Of a stretch of DNA of 64,000 bases, positions 38,398 to 56,218 are shown piece by piece. The notes under the pieces are model-generated. The model had not been told where the DNA came from, searched no databases, and saw nothing but the letters and a program-made list of their open reading frames with translations. How positions within the stretch are numbered: the first letter of the stretch is position 1; each line of letters starts with the position of its first letter. This DNA comes from Acidobacteriota bacterium (GTDB lineage: Bacteria > Acidobacteriota > Terriglobia > Acidiferrales > UBA7541): positions 1 through 64,000 of the forward strand of contig JAKBLM010000002.1 of assembly GCA_021832085.1 (NCBI GenBank). The letters run 5' to 3'. A program made the translations under genes and the position numbers.

Positions 38398-38409
38398 GCA
38401 ATATATTGC
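38398..38409. promoter_or_regulatory. 12-bp perfect palindrome between GH15 and gatC
   Basis: GCAATATATTGC is fully self-complementary and lies just upstream of the GH15 -35 box. It is a plausible operator half-site pair; the regulator is unknown. Confidence 0.35.
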
Positions 38410-38469
38410 TGCAACGCAACAGCGTAGCCCATCGGCTGAGGTAACATCTGCTAAACTGAAAGGCCCAAC

Positions 38470-38778
38470 ATGAAAATCACCAGAGAAACCGTGCTTTATG
38501 TTGCCGATCTGGCCCACCTCGAGTTGCCCGAGGACGAAGTGGAAACCTACCGCCAGCAGCTCGACCAGATCCTCACCTACGTCGAGAAGCTGAATCAGCT
38601 CGATACGAGCGGTGTCGATCCGCTGGCGCAAGTCGTTGCCGCCCCTGCCGATTCTGCCACCGGCTGGCGATCGGATGAAACGCGCGATGCCGGCATCAGC
38701 GCCGAGGCACTCATGGCAGCGCCCGATGCCAGCTCCCCGTTTTTCCGAGTTCCCAAGGTGATCGAGCGCGAGTCATGA
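38470..38778 (+). CDS. gatC: Asp-tRNA(Asn)/Glu-tRNA(Gln) amidotransferase subunit C
   Basis: 102 residues. It opens [20 protein letters not shown], the GatC start, with [20 protein letters not shown] and C-terminal [12 protein letters not shown]. GatC wraps around GatA in the GatCAB complex that amidates misacylated tRNAs. It overlaps gatA by four bases. A TAAACT box at 38452-38457 may be its -10. Confidence 0.95.
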   Translation: MKITRETVLYVADLAHLELPEDEVETYRQQLDQILTYVEKLNQLDTSGVDPLAQVVAAPADSATGWRSDETRDAGISAEALMAAPDASSPFFRVPKVIERES

Positions 38779-40220
38779 CGAACGACGCCAGGCTCACCGT
38801 GGCCGGCATCCGCGCCGATCTGGCCGCAAAGAAAATTTCGGCGCGAGAACTCGTCACCGAATACCGCTCCCGCATCGATCGCGAAAACCCCGGATTGAAC
38901 GCCTACCTCGCGCTCTCGCCCGAGCGCGCCTTCGCCCAGGCCGACCGGATCGATCGGATGGTGGAGCGCGGAGCGGAATTGCCCCCGCTCGCCGGCCTGC
39001 CGCTCGCGGTGAAAGACGTGATCGCGACGCGCGGCATCCCGACCACCTGCGGCTCGCGCATCCTCGAAGGCTACCGCCCTCCCTACGATGCCACAGCAGT
39101 CGAGCGCCTCGAGCAGGCTGGCGCCATGGTGCTGGGCAAAACGAATTGCGACGAATTCGCCATGGGCAGCTCGAACGAGAATTCCGCCTACGGCCCGGTA
39201 CGCAATCCGGTGGCGCCGGACCGCGTGCCGGGTGGATCGAGCGGCGGCTCGGCCGCGGCGGTGGCCGCAGGCCTTGCGGTGGCCGCGCTCGGGACCGACA
39301 CGGGCGGCTCGGTGCGCCAGCCGGGCGCATTTTGCGGCATCCCCGCGCTGATGCCCACCTATGGACGGGTTTCGCGCTACGGGCTGGTGGCTTTTGCCTC
39401 TTCCCTTGACCGCATCGGGCCGATGACCAACACCGTCGCCGACGCCGCGGCCCTGCTTGGTGTCATTGCCGGCCACGACCCGCACGATGCCACCTCCGCC
39501 GCCGTTCCTGTGCACGATTACACCGCCGAAATCGAAAAGCGCGTCGCCGGGCTGCGTATAGGCGTGCCCCGGGAATATTTCGGGGAAGGCATGGACGCTG
39601 AGGTTCGCGCTAAGGTGGAGGCGGGCATCGCCCTGCTGGAGCGTCTCGGCTGCCGCCGCGTGGAAGTCGAGATGCCGCACACCGACTACGCGATCGCCAC
39701 CTATTACGTCATCGCCACCGCCGAAGCCAGCTCGAATCTCGCTCGCTACGACGGCGTCCGCTACGGCGTGCGCGCGCCTGCCGATTCGCTGGCCGCGATG
39801 TACCGCAAGACGCGCGGCACCGGCTTTGGTGCCGAGGTCAAGCGCCGCATCATGCTCGGCACCTACGCCCTTTCCACCGGCTATTACGAGGCCTATTACC
39901 TGAAAGCCCAAAAGGTGCGCACCCTGATTGCCCGCGACTTCCAGCAGGCCTTCGAGAAAGCCGACTTGCTCGTTACCCCCACCTCGCCCACGCCTGCTTT
40001 CCGCCTGGGCGAACGCACCACAGATCCCCTCGCCATGTACCTGGCCGATATCTACACCGTTACCGGATCGCTCGCCGGCGTGCCGGGAATTTCGGTGCCC
40101 TGCGGTCGCACAGCGGAGGGCCTGCCAGTCGGCTTGCAGATCTTCGGGCCCCATTTCCGTGAGGACCTGGTGCTGCGTCTGGCGCACGCCTTTGAGCGCG
40201 CCGGTGGCTCGCAGGTATAG
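38775..40220 (+). CDS. gatA: Asp-tRNA(Asn)/Glu-tRNA(Gln) amidotransferase subunit A
   Basis: 481 residues, amidase-signature glutaminase subunit. The triad is in [13 protein letters not shown] (Lys) and [16 protein letters not shown] (the Ser pair); [18 protein letters not shown] and [20 protein letters not shown] are GatA-specific. It supplies ammonia for converting Glu-tRNA(Gln) or Asp-tRNA(Asn). gatB does not follow in this window; a terminator-like hairpin does. Confidence 0.97.
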   Translation: MTNDARLTVAGIRADLAAKKISARELVTEYRSRIDRENPGLNAYLALSPERAFAQADRIDRMVERGAELPPLAGLPLAVKDVIATRGIPTTCGSRILEGYRPPYDATAVERLEQAGAMVLGKTNCDEFAMGSSNENSAYGPVRNPVAPDRVPGGSSGGSAAAVAAGLAVAALGTDTGGSVRQPGAFCGIPALMPTYGRVSRYGLVAFASSLDRIGPMTNTVADAAALLGVIAGHDPHDATSAAVPVHDYTAEIEKRVAGLRIGVPREYFGEGMDAEVRAKVEAGIALLERLGCRRVEVEMPHTDYAIATYYVIATAEASSNLARYDGVRYGVRAPADSLAAMYRKTRGTGFGAEVKRRIMLGTYALSTGYYEAYYLKAQKVRTLIARDFQQAFEKADLLVTPTSPTPAFRLGERTTDPLAMYLADIYTVTGSLAGVPGISVPCGRTAEGLPVGLQIFGPHFREDLVLRLAHAFERAGGSQV

Positions 40221-40341
40221 CCCCAGCTTCCCGGACACTACGCAGCCACCCGGGCCCTCCTCATCCCATCCGAAACACAAAGATCGGAACTGCCGGCCGA
40301 AACACTCGACACGCCAAGTCCCAGTACTCCATCTTGGCTTG

Positions 40342-40372
40342 GCGCTGCCGTCCCCCTCGGCACGGCGCTTTT
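40342..40372 (+). terminator. Probable terminator of gatCA
   Basis: GCGC-TGCCG (40342-40350) pairs with CGGCA-(CG)-GCGC (40358-40368), leaving a two-base bulge and a TCCCCCT loop, followed by TTTT (40369-40372). Confidence 0.55.
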
Positions 40373-40385
40373 CCAGCCATGAATG

Positions 40386-40483
40386 CCCCTAATTTTTAGC
40401 GGGGTTCAGGCGAAACCTCAGGCCGGCACCTGCCGGGGCGCGAGCTTGCCGTGGCCGCCGACTGTTGAAGTTTAACCTTCGGC
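40386..40483 (+). ncRNA. Candidate structured leader or small RNA
   Basis: About 100 bases able to form a row of hairpins: CCCC/GGGG around TAATTTTTA (40386-40404) or, exclusive of it, GGGTT/AACCT (40402-40418); CCGGC-ACCT-GCCGG (40423-40436); and GTTGAAG-TTTAAC-CTTCGGC with two G-U pairs (40464-40483), which competes with GCCGA/TCGGC (40457-40461, 40479-40483). The competing pairings give a switch-like look. It lies 90 bases before the 93-residue gene. No known class recognised. Confidence 0.35.
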
Positions 40484-40571
40484 CGATATGCAATTAGACA
40501 CGGAATCGATAAGGGACTTGCGCAGCCATCCGTCTTGAGTCAGCATCACAGTTAACGGGGGAGTAAAAACC

Positions 40572-40853
40572 TTGGTGACTATTCGATCGAGTCAGAAATT
40601 CTTCACCGAGGAAGAAGTCTCTTCGCTCACGGGGATCTGCCTGGAGCATCTGCGCGCTCTGGCCGGCATTCGCCATCTCGGTTTCTTCATCGAGGCGGCG
40701 CAGTTGGCTGGAGCATCGGCGATTGAAGCGGCGCAAACCGCCGGTTCGCAGGCGCTCGAGGTGGCTCAATTCGCGGGAGCACGTGCCCAGCGGCTGTTCA
40801 CGGCGTCCGATCTCTTTATCGTGACCGCCTTGTTCACCCGTTGCGAGCATTAG
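40572..40853 (+). CDS. Small HTH/MerR-like hypothetical protein with Ala-rich repeats
   Basis: 93 residues (TTG 40572; GTG 40575 is equally placed after GGGGGAG). The N-terminus FFTEEEVSSLTGICLEHLRA LA-type helices resemble a MerR-like DNA-binding start, then IRHLGF. The centre is a threefold repeat of about 11 residues: AAQLAGASAIE, AAQTAGSQALE, VAQFAGARAQR. The end, LFTASDLFIVTALFTRCEH, is hydrophobic. I know similar small acidobacterial proteins but no function. Confidence 0.65.
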   Translation: MVTIRSSQKFFTEEEVSSLTGICLEHLRALAGIRHLGFFIEAAQLAGASAIEAAQTAGSQALEVAQFAGARAQRLFTASDLFIVTALFTRCEH

Positions 40854-41107
40854 GGGCCACTTCACAGACGGTCGAGAATTTTTCGGGACTTGTTCCGGCA
40901 GGCTCAGGGCCTGCGGCGGATTTAGTGTACCGCTACGACGCGGCGAAGCTGGATTGCTGTTCCCAACGCCTATGCTTACCGCTCGTCGCCGGTGCCCGAT
41001 GTTCGCTGCGGCACGGGCGCGCCGGAGATTGCCGCGGCGAGCCGTCGGACGTATGCTAGAGGGAGCACGTATTTCGGCTGGGGGAAGCACGTCCCAACCC
41101 GTCGAGG
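40854..41107. other. Gap between two hypothetical genes
   Basis: 254 bases. A perfect hairpin GCAGGC-TCAGG-GCCTGC (about 40901-40917) without a T tract may end the upstream transcript. Nothing else recognisable. Confidence 0.4.
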
Positions 41108-42043
41108 ATGACGGTGGAATTCAGGGCCCGCTTTTTGGCGAAACGAATCGCGGAGAGCCTCTTTCCGTTGCTGATCCTGGCTCTCTTTGCCGCTCCGCTC
41201 GCGGCGCAATCGAAATCCTCTTCCTCCGGAAGTCCCAACGCGCAAGAGGTTGCGCGTGTTGAGGGTGTGCGCGGCGAAAAGCTGATCCTGAAGGACGGCA
41301 CCTACGAACTCGTCCGCGACTACAAGATCATCGGCAACCGCGTGCGCTACTACAGCGTCGAGCGATCGGATTGGGAGGAGATCCCCAAGAGCCTGGTCGA
41401 CTGGCCGGCCACGCGTAAGGCCAACAAGCAAGCGCAGGAGCAGGCCAAACAGGCGGCGGCGCTGGCCCACGCCATCGATATGGAGGAACACCCCGACACT
41501 CTCACCGCCAATGCCGGACTCGGCCTGCCTAAGGGTGTGCTGCTTCCCTCTGGCGAAGGTATGTTTGCTTTCAACGGCCACAGCGTTCTCCAGCTCCACC
41601 GCGCGTTGGCCAAGAGTTCGCTGAACAAGGGACAGTTCATCGCCTCGGTCCTTATTCCCGTCCCTGTCCTCGCGAGGAAATACACCGTCTTCCTCAAAGG
41701 CAAGCATGCCGCTGTCCAGATCGACAATCCCGAGCCGGTCTTTTATTACCGCACTTCCGAAAACATGCAGCCCCGCTTCCGCCTCGTTCGCACCCAGATC
41801 AAGGGCAAGCGGCGGGAAATCGAGTTCCTCAGCAACTACTACGGCGAAAAGTCCACCAAGGCCAACGAGATCCCTCTCCACTTGCAGCAGGTTGAGCCGG
41901 ATACGTTCCGGCTGATGGCCACTGAAGACCTTTCACCAGGGGAATATGTGCTGGCGCAGATCGATCGCGGCCAGGGCATTGACCTCTACGTCTGGGATTT
42001 CGGCATCGGCCAACCGCAGGGCAAGCACCCCGCCAAGAAGTAA
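41108..42043 (+). CDS. Secreted hypothetical protein
   Basis: 311 residues with an N-terminal signal peptide (hydrophobic core LFPLLILALFAAPLAAQ). The mature part starts Ser-rich, then VEGVRGEKLILKDGTYELVR and DYKIIGNRVRYYSVERSDWE, a short SHOCT-like or beta-hairpin motif, a charged helix (KANKQAQEQAKQAAALA), and a C-terminal beta-rich domain ending in LSPGEYVLAQIDRGQGIDLY. A GTG six codon-bases downstream (41114) has better ribosome-site spacing than the ATG. Recurrent in acidobacteria as far as I recall; function unknown. Confidence 0.78.
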   Translation: MTVEFRARFLAKRIAESLFPLLILALFAAPLAAQSKSSSSGSPNAQEVARVEGVRGEKLILKDGTYELVRDYKIIGNRVRYYSVERSDWEEIPKSLVDWPATRKANKQAQEQAKQAAALAHAIDMEEHPDTLTANAGLGLPKGVLLPSGEGMFAFNGHSVLQLHRALAKSSLNKGQFIASVLIPVPVLARKYTVFLKGKHAAVQIDNPEPVFYYRTSENMQPRFRLVRTQIKGKRREIEFLSNYYGEKSTKANEIPLHLQQVEPDTFRLMATEDLSPGEYVLAQIDRGQGIDLYVWDFGIGQPQGKHPAKK

Positions 42044-42079
42044 TCAGAAAACCGGATAGGCGCGGAACAGAAACGGAAC

Positions 42080-42117
42080 AAAAAACGGGCGGGAAACGCT
42101 CGTTGCGCTTCCCGCCC
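42080..42117 (-). terminator. Terminator of the rpoBC operon
   Basis: On the minus strand a 9-bp stem GGGCGGGAA/TTCCCGCCC (42087-42095, 42109-42117) extended past one mismatch by CGC/GCG is followed by six T residues (complement of 42080-42085). This is the strongest intrinsic terminator in the window, about 45 bases after the rpoC stop. Confidence 0.9.
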
Positions 42118-42161
42118 TTGGAGACTGTGCCGGGCTGAAGCCCGCGCACCTTCGAAACCGG

Positions 42162-46340
<4,179 letters not shown>

Positions 46341-46391
46341 GGTATAACCCTCCCCTCCCGGAATTCCGGGAATGAAACTTTCCTCGACCCG

Positions 46392-50828
<4,437 letters not shown>

Positions 50829-50947
50829 GGCATCCTTCCCTCAGACCTACGGCGAAAATCCGGGTGGCAAACCGGGGAAAAGGCGTCGTCGGGGCACACC
50901 CATCACCCAAACGCTCGCGGGAAATAACTGTGCGGACCGAGCGGCGC
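50829..50947 (-). promoter_or_regulatory. rplL-rpoB intercistronic region
   Basis: 119 bases, the longest gap in the ribosomal-RNA polymerase operon. In the minus sense CGCTCG and CGAGCG can pair across about 20 bases soon after rplL. In other bacteria this gap holds an attenuator or RNase III site; here only the hairpin is visible. Confidence 0.35.
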
Positions 50948-51331
50948 TTACTTGATTTCGACCTTGGCTCCGACTTCTTCAAACTTCTTCTTGATGCTCT
51001 CGGCCTCTTCCTTGCCGACGCCTTCCTTGACCGCTTTCGGAGCGCCATCGACCAGGTCCTTGGCCTCCTTCAGGCCCAGGCTGGTGATTTCACGGACCGC
51101 TTTGATCACGTTGATCTTATTTGGCCCGACTTCCGACAACACGACGTTGAACTCGGTCTTTTCCTCGACCGGCGCAGCGCCGGCCGCTCCCGCGCCGGCG
51201 GCAACCACCACTGGCGCGGCCGCTGCCGCGGAAACGCCGAACGCCTCTTCCATCATCTTGACCAGTTCGGCCGCTTCGAGCAGCGTGAGCCCCTTGATTT
51301 CCTCGAGAATTCCTTCCACCTTGCTGGGCAT
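50948..51331 (-). CDS. rplL: Ribosomal protein L7/L12
   Basis: 127 residues. Helical N-terminal dimer domain ([19 protein letters not shown]), the Ala/Gly/Pro hinge ([16 protein letters not shown]), and the C-terminal factor-binding domain with [20 protein letters not shown] and [14 protein letters not shown]. It forms the ribosomal stalk. Sixteen bases after rplJ. Confidence 0.98.
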   Translation of the reverse strand: MPSKVEGILEEIKGLTLLEAAELVKMMEEAFGVSAAAAAPVVVAAGAGAAGAAPVEEKTEFNVVLSEVGPNKINVIKAVREITSLGLKEAKDLVDGAPKAVKEGVGKEEAESIKKKFEEVGAKVEIK

Positions 51332-51346
51332 GACTGCGTTTTCCTC

Positions 51347-51874
51347 CTATTGAGAAAACTTTTCGGCTTTGGCCGCTTCGTTCGTGACCACGGCCAGATT
51401 CCGTGACGTTCCCGCCAGCGTCTGGGCAATTCCTCGCGCCGGGCTTTGAATCAGGAACATGATCCTGCTGAACAGCGCTTCCTTCGAGGGCAGGGCCGCC
51501 AGCGCCACCAACTCCTCGACGGATATGACCCGCCCTTCCACCACACCCGCCCGAAACTCGAATGCCGGGATATCCTTCGCCAGCTTCGCCAGCGCCTTGG
51601 CAAAGGCCACCGGATCGGCTTCGGTATAGGAAATCGAGTTCAAGCCTGCCAGCCCCTTGAGCAGGGTTTCGGCCGCCGTCCCCTCAGCCGCCCGCTGGGC
51701 CACAGAGTTCTTCACCACGCGGTAATGGCCACCGGCCGATTCCACCGTGCGCCGCAGCCGGGTCTCGTCTTCCGCTTTGATGCCCTGAAACGTGCTCAGG
51801 ATCACTGTCGAGATATGGGCCAGTTCCTGCTTCAGTTTCTCGACATCCCCTTCCTTCTGCTTCCGCGTCTTCAT
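51347..51874 (-). CDS. rplJ: Ribosomal protein L10
   Basis: 175 residues. Anchors the L7/L12 stalk. Conserved VVKNSVAQRAAEGT, and a C-terminal helix for L12 binding (RNLAVVTNEAAKAEKF). It begins only nine bases after the rplA stop, leaving no room for the L10 leader structure that regulates this operon in many bacteria. Confidence 0.96.
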   Translation of the reverse strand: MKTRKQKEGDVEKLKQELAHISTVILSTFQGIKAEDETRLRRTVESAGGHYRVVKNSVAQRAAEGTAAETLLKGLAGLNSISYTEADPVAFAKALAKLAKDIPAFEFRAGVVEGRVISVEELVALAALPSKEALFSRIMFLIQSPARGIAQTLAGTSRNLAVVTNEAAKAEKFSQ

Positions 51875-51883
51875 CGGTGTTCC

Positions 51884-52597
51884 TTAGGCAGCGGCCGCTG
51901 CCAGTTCGACTTCCGCCGGATCGATTCCAATCCCCGGCCCCATCGTCGAGCTCAGCGTGATCCGCTTGATATATTTGCCCTTCGCCGCAGCCGGCTTCGC
52001 CTTCGAGACCGCCGCGATCAGCGCCTGCCCGTTCTCGGCCAGTTGGCTGGGTTCGAAGCTCGTCTTGCCGATCGGTGCGTGGATGATCGCGGTTTTGTCG
52101 ATCCGAAACTCCACCTTGCCCGCTTTGATCTCTTTCACCGCCCGGGCAATTTCAAAGGTGACCGTGCCGGTCTTCGGGTTCGGCATCAGTCCCCGCGGCC
52201 CCAGGATCTTGCCGAGCCGTCCGAGCGATTTCATCATGTCGGGCGTCGCGACCACAGCGTCGTAGTCGGTCCAGCCCTCCTGAATCTTCTGCACCATGTC
52301 GTCGGCGCCGGCGAAATCCGCTCCGGCTTCCTGCGCCTCCCGGATCTTCTCGCCACTGGCAATCACCAGCACCCGTTTGGATTTGCCGAGTCCGTGCGGC
52401 AGCACCACCGTGCCGCGCACCATCTGGTCGCTCTGCCGGGCGTCGACTCCCAGGTTCACCGTCAACTCGACCGTCTCGTCGAATTTCACGAAATGCAGCT
52501 TTTTCAGCAGTTCGGCCGCCTCGGCCAGTCGATAGAGCCGCGGTTCCACCTGCTTGCGCGCCCGATCGATGTTTTTGCCCACTCCTCCGGTGCCCAT
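51884..52597 (-). CDS. rplA: Ribosomal protein L1
   Basis: 237 residues; the two-domain L1 with [52 protein letters not shown] and [10 protein letters not shown]. Binds 23S rRNA at the L1 stalk. Four bases after rplK. Confidence 0.98.
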   Translation of the reverse strand: MGTGGVGKNIDRARKQVEPRLYRLAEAAELLKKLHFVKFDETVELTVNLGVDARQSDQMVRGTVVLPHGLGKSKRVLVIASGEKIREAQEAGADFAGADDMVQKIQEGWTDYDAVVATPDMMKSLGRLGKILGPRGLMPNPKTGTVTFEIARAVKEIKAGKVEFRIDKTAIIHAPIGKTSFEPSQLAENGQALIAAVSKAKPAAAKGKYIKRITLSSTMGPGIGIDPAEVELAAAAA

Positions 52598-52601
52598 CTT
52601 C

Positions 52602-53048
52602 CTAACCCTCCACTTCGATGCCCATGTTGCGCGCCGTGCCTTCCACGGTCCGGATTGCCGATTCCAGCCGCGAGGTGTTCAGGTCCGGCAGCTTGATCTT
52701 GGCGATCTCTTCCACCTGCTTCCGCGTCACCTTGCCCACCTTCGACCGGTTCGGCTGCGGCGAACCTTTGGCGATCGAGGCGGCTCGCTTCAGCAGTTCG
52801 GAAGCTGGCGGCGTCTTCTGGATAAAGGTGAAGCTGCGGTCGCTGTAGATCGTGATCAGGACCGGGATGATCATTCCGTCGGCTTCCTTCGCCGTCCGGG
52901 CATTGAACTGTTTGCAGAACTCCATGATGTTGACGCCGTGCGGGCCGAGCATCGTGCCGACCGGAGGTGCCGGCGTCGCCTTGGCGGCGGGCAGTTGCAG
53001 CTTCACCTGCGCGGCGATTTTCTTACCTTTGGGTGCTGGTGCTGCCAT
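52602..53048 (-). CDS. rplK: Ribosomal protein L11
   Basis: 148 residues. [20 protein letters not shown] and [19 protein letters not shown] identify it; it binds the GTPase-associated centre of 23S rRNA. 57 bases after nusG. Confidence 0.98.
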   Translation of the reverse strand: MAAPAPKGKKIAAQVKLQLPAAKATPAPPVGTMLGPHGVNIMEFCKQFNARTAKEADGMIIPVLITIYSDRSFTFIQKTPPASELLKRAASIAKGSPQPNRSKVGKVTRKQVEEIAKIKLPDLNTSRLESAIRTVEGTARNMGIEVEG

Positions 53049-53105
53049 GGCGGATCCTGCTCCCTTCCCAATTCCCTTCCGGCCCTTTCCGGAGCCGGGA
53101 CAGGC

Positions 53106-53636
53106 TCAGGCGATCTTCTCCACCTGAGCGAAATCCAGTTCGACCGGCGTCGACCGGCCGAAAATCGTCACCGAAACCTTCAGCGTGCTGCGGTCCGAAT
53201 TCACCTCTTCGACCACGCCGGTGAAATTCGCGAACGGCCCCTCGATGATCCGCACCTGTTCGTTGCGGTCAAAGCTCAGCTTGGGCCGTGGCCGTTCGGC
53301 CGTGGTGGCCGCCCGGTTCAGGATGCCCTGCACTTCTTCTTCGCTCAGCGGCGTCGGCGTCTGCCCGGAGCCTACGAAGCCGGTCACCCACGGCGTCGAG
53401 CGCACCACGTGCCAGGTGTGGTCGTCCATGTCCATCTCCACCAGCACGTAGCCGGGATAGCACATCCGGGTCGAAGTGACTTTTTTGCCTCCGCGCACTT
53501 CCACGACGTCCTCGGTCGGGATGGCCACTTGGGAAATCCTCTCCTCGAGGCCGAAAGCGCGGGCGCGGCTTTCGAGACTTTCCTTCACCTTGCGCTCAAA
53601 GCCGGAATAGGTGTGGATGATGTACCACTGCTTCGC
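53106..53636 (-). CDS. nusG: Transcription termination/antitermination factor NusG
   Basis: 176 residues: NGN domain ([40 protein letters not shown]) and C-terminal KOW domain ([20 protein letters not shown]). ATG at 53636 matches the family start; a longer frame overlaps secE. Confidence 0.97.
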   Translation of the reverse strand, partial: AKQWYIIHTYSGFERKVKESLESRARAFGLEERISQVAIPTEDVVEVRGGKKVTSTRMCYPGYVLVEMDMDDHTWHVVRSTPWVTGFVGSGQTPTPLSEEEVQGILNRAATTAERPRPKLSFDRNEQVRIIEGPFANFTGVVEEVNSDRSTLKVSVTIFGRSTPVELDFAQVEKIA

Positions 53637-53658
53637 CATTCCCGTTCGTCCTGCCGTC

Positions 53659-53946
53659 TCAGTGTTGTCCAAAGTGTGTCAGTACCCACTGGCCCGCGTA
53701 GCTGAATCCGCCATCGACGATCCAGAAAAACAGGGCAAAAAACGCCACCGTCACTACCACCACAATGGTCGTCGAATAGACTTCGCGCCCCCCTGGCCAG
53801 GTCACCAGCCGCATCTGGTTGCGCGTTTCCCGCAAAAATTGCCGTGCCCGGCGCGGCCATTCCGCCACGCGCCCGAAAACTCCCGGCAGCGGCGCCGGCC
53901 CACTGCGCGCTACTTGTTCGTCTCTCACTCGCGTTGCCTGCGACAT
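53659..53946 (-). CDS. secE: Preprotein translocase subunit SecE
   Basis: 95 residues. [20 protein letters not shown] is the SecE amphipathic motif before the single C-terminal transmembrane helix ([20 protein letters not shown]). The ATG at 53946 is chosen; another start at 53994 lies 12 bases from the tRNA-Trp 3' end and would add 16 residues. Standard neighbour of nusG. Confidence 0.92.
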   Translation of the reverse strand: MSQATRVRDEQVARSGPAPLPGVFGRVAEWPRRARQFLRETRNQMRLVTWPGGREVYSTTIVVVVTVAFFALFFWIVDGGFSYAGQWVLTHFGQH

Positions 53947-54005
53947 CTTTCTGGTTGTTTCCCCGGCAATCTGCTCCCTGCCGGCTCCCATCATTCAAAA
54001 ACTGG

Positions 54006-54077
54006 CAGGGGAGGAGGGATTCGAACCCCCACATCCGGTTTTGGAGACCGGCGGTCTGCCGTTGAACCTACTCCCCT
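54006..54077 (-). tRNA. tRNA-Trp (CCA)
   Basis: 72-base cloverleaf: acceptor AGGGGAG/CTCCCCT, anticodon loop CTCCAAA, T loop TTCGAAT, discriminator G. The 3' CCA is not encoded. It sits between rpmG and secE, as usual. Confidence 0.95.
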
Positions 54078-54137
54078 TTCCTTCGCGTCCCGAGCGTTGC
54101 CCCGAACCCGAAGGCGAAAAATCTGGCCGCACGCCGC

Positions 54138-54287
54138 CTACTTCACCTCGCGGTGCGGTGTGTGGCGCCGGCACGCACGACAAAACTTCTTCGTCTCCAG
54201 CCGGTCGGAGTGCTTCTTCCGGTTCTTGGTTGTCGTGTAATTTCGATTCTTGCACTCGTTGCACTGCAAGGTAATGATCTCTCTCAT
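54138..54287 (-). CDS. rpmG: Ribosomal protein L33
   Basis: 49 residues, start ATG 54287, stop TAG 54138: [20 protein letters not shown] then [10 protein letters not shown] to the end. Zinc-binding cysteines are present as C9xxC12 and C36xxC39, so this is the zinc-dependent paralogue type. Encoded between tRNA-Gly and tRNA-Trp. Confidence 0.95.
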   Translation of the reverse strand: MREIITLQCNECKNRNYTTTKNRKKHSDRLETKKFCRACRRHTPHREVK

Positions 54288-54330
54288 CGCCCTCTAACCC
54301 ATTCCTCGTCGCCCGTTCCGGCCCGCAGAT

Positions 54331-54405
54331 TGGAGCGGGGGACGGGATTCGAACCCGCGACCATCGGCTTGGAAGGCCGAGACTCTACCGCTGAGTTACC
54401 CCCGC
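54331..54405 (-). tRNA. tRNA-Gly (TCC)
   Basis: Acceptor GCGGGGG/CCCCCGC, anticodon loop CTTCCAA, T loop TTCGAAT; CCA is encoded at the 3' end. Confidence 0.95.
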
Positions 54406-54420
54406 CCACGCTCGATTGTC

Positions 54421-54496
<76 letters not shown>

Positions 54497-54647
54497 CCGG
54501 CTGGCCCCGCGCCGTTGCCTCGCGAGGGGCGAAAAACGTATCGGCTCCGCCGGGCTGCCACCGCGCTCCTGCCGGAACGAGGCTTCCTTCGCGAATCCTC
54601 TTTCTCCGCAGCGCCCGCGTTTGCGTCGCGTCGCTGCTTCAAACACC

Positions 54648-54736
54648 TGGTGGACGGGGGAGGATTCGAACCTCCGTAGCCCGCAAGGGGCGGCAGATTT
54701 ACAGTCTGCTGGTTTTAGCCACTCACCCACCCGTCC
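54648..54736 (-). tRNA. tRNA-Tyr (GTA)
   Basis: 89-base class II tRNA with long variable arm. Acceptor GGACGGG/CCCGTCC, anticodon loop CTGTAAA between GCAGA and TCTGC; CCA encoded. Confidence 0.95.
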
Positions 54737-54749
54737 GGGCACGGGCACA

Positions 54750-54775
54750 CCGCCGACAGAAAAATGCGTCGGCGG
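54750..54775 (-). other. Hairpin between tRNA-Thr(TGT) and tRNA-Tyr
   Basis: Perfect 8-bp stem CCGCCGAC/GTCGGCGG (54750-54757, 54768-54775) with a 10-base loop that reads GCATTTTTCT in the transcript. It may guide tRNA processing or partial termination; no T tract follows the stem. Confidence 0.5.
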
Positions 54776-54873
54776 AAACACACCATTCCGTCCCGACTCC
54801 CTCAACTTCTTTGGAAACCTGTTCGCCAGAGGCACAAATCCGCTGCCGCGCCCTTTTCGATTTCTCCTTGCAC

Positions 54874-54945
54874 AGCTGGCGGAGGGATTTGAACCCCCGA
54901 CCCTCTGATTACAAATCAGATGCTCTACCGCTGAGCTACGCCAGC
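54874..54945 (-). tRNA. tRNA-Thr (TGT)
   Basis: Acceptor GCTGGCG/CGCCAGC, anticodon loop TTTGTAA between TCTGA and TCAGA, discriminator T; CCA not encoded. First RNA of the tRNA-secE-nusG-rpo operon. Confidence 0.95.
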
Positions 54946-55024
54946 GCAGAGGGAAACAGCATAAGGCTACCACGGGGCTCACCGGGTTTGCAACTCCGCC
55001 TGGCCATCGGCCGGCAGGCCCCTG

Positions 55025-55936
55025 TTAATTCCCCTGTGTTTGCCTCACCGCACTCACCGGCATCGCCGAACGCAGGTAACGCCAGGGGTTGACGGGAGTG
55101 TTGTTGATCCTCACCTCGTAGTGCAGATGCGGCCCGGTCGAACGGCCGCTGTCGCCCACATAGCCGATCACCTGACCGCGGTCGATGTGCATGCCCGGTT
55201 GGACACTGAAGGCCGACAGGTGCGCGTAGCACGTCGAAAAACCGAAACCATCGTCGATCACCACCAGCCGTCCATAGCCGTCTTCCCAGCCGGCGAAGGC
55301 CACCACTCCGTCCGCGGTAGCAAGCACCGGCGTACCTTCGGGTGCGCCAATGTCCACACCCGGATGAAACGCCGGCTCTCCGCTGAAGGGGTCCTCGCGC
55401 TCGCCGAAGGGCGAAGTGATCGGTCCCAGCACCGGCCAGAGCGAAGGCACCAGCCGCGAATTCGCCGGCACCGGCCCGGGCAGCAAGTGCAGCCCGCTCG
55501 CATCGACCATCGACACAAGGCTGGCGTTCTGCATCAGGAAGTGAAACTGTTTCACGCTCGTCTCGAAATTTGCCGGGTTCGGCGCTGGATCTCCCTGGCT
55601 GCGGAATGGGGTGTTCCGCCAGCGGAGTACGCCGTAGGTCATCGCCACCTCGGTGGCGAGCGACTGGATCGATGAGAGCTGCAGCCGCGCGTCTTGGGCC
55701 TGCACCTGCAGTCGCACGTACTGCCGCTGCAGCCGGTTCTCGTCGCTGCGCAGCTCGTTATAGTTCGCCACTTTCAGCAGCATCCGGCTGTAGGAGGTCA
55801 CGGCTGCGGCCAGCGTCAGTGCGCCCACCACCGCCAGCACCGCGACCAACTGGAACACATAGTAAGGGACACGAATCTTGCGAACGTTTCGCGCGTCACT
55901 GCTCGCAAGATACAGCGTGTAGAAACGGGACTTCAT
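55025..55936 (-). CDS. M23-family (LytM) metallopeptidase, membrane-anchored
   Basis: 303 residues. One transmembrane helix near residues 30-48, then a coiled-coil stretch (LRSDENRLQRQYVRLQVQAQ) and a LytM domain with FHPGVDIGAPEGTPV and STGPHLHYEVRINN supplying the H...D and HxH zinc ligands, so catalysis is possible. It would cleave peptidoglycan crosslinks in the periplasm. ATG 55936 is preferred to the TTG at 55942. Confidence 0.93.
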   Translation of the reverse strand: MKSRFYTLYLASSDARNVRKIRVPYYVFQLVAVLAVVGALTLAAAVTSYSRMLLKVANYNELRSDENRLQRQYVRLQVQAQDARLQLSSIQSLATEVAMTYGVLRWRNTPFRSQGDPAPNPANFETSVKQFHFLMQNASLVSMVDASGLHLLPGPVPANSRLVPSLWPVLGPITSPFGEREDPFSGEPAFHPGVDIGAPEGTPVLATADGVVAFAGWEDGYGRLVVIDDGFGFSTCYAHLSAFSVQPGMHIDRGQVIGYVGDSGRSTGPHLHYEVRINNTPVNPWRYLRSAMPVSAVRQTQGN

Positions 55937-56044
55937 GCTCAACGCCGCACCTTCGAAACCCTGGAGGAATGACCGCCGTGTCCGGTGGCCCGCCGCAACC
56001 CAAAAACCGGTTTGAACCGCGAGAGCTGGTTCGAAACCACAAGA

Positions 56045-56073
56045 AGTCTATGGAGACTTCGCAATGCTGTCAA
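56045..56073 (-). promoter_or_regulatory. Promoter of the M23 peptidase gene
   Basis: Minus-strand consensus TTGACA (56068-56073), 17-base spacer, TAGACT (56045-56050). It gives a leader of about 100 bases. Confidence 0.65.
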
Positions 56074-56218
56074 CCCTAAATTCCTGTGCGCTCTCCCTCC
56101 CGGTTATAGATGCCCTGTACCTCCTGCCTGGTGGCCCGGCCGAATTTCGGACCGTCGGCGCATCCCTTGCCGCTCGCGCCGCTTTTCCTCCAAGCCGAGC
56201 GGCAGTATCTTGGTCGGC

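Larger units (their letters stand above)
40221..40571. other. 351-base intergenic region after gatA
   Basis: No coding frame. In order: a terminator-like hairpin (40342-40372), a run of at least four consecutive hairpins (40386-40483) and a purine-rich GGGGGAG ribosome-binding site at 40557-40563 for the next gene. No clear sigma-70 promoter for that gene was found. Confidence 0.6.
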
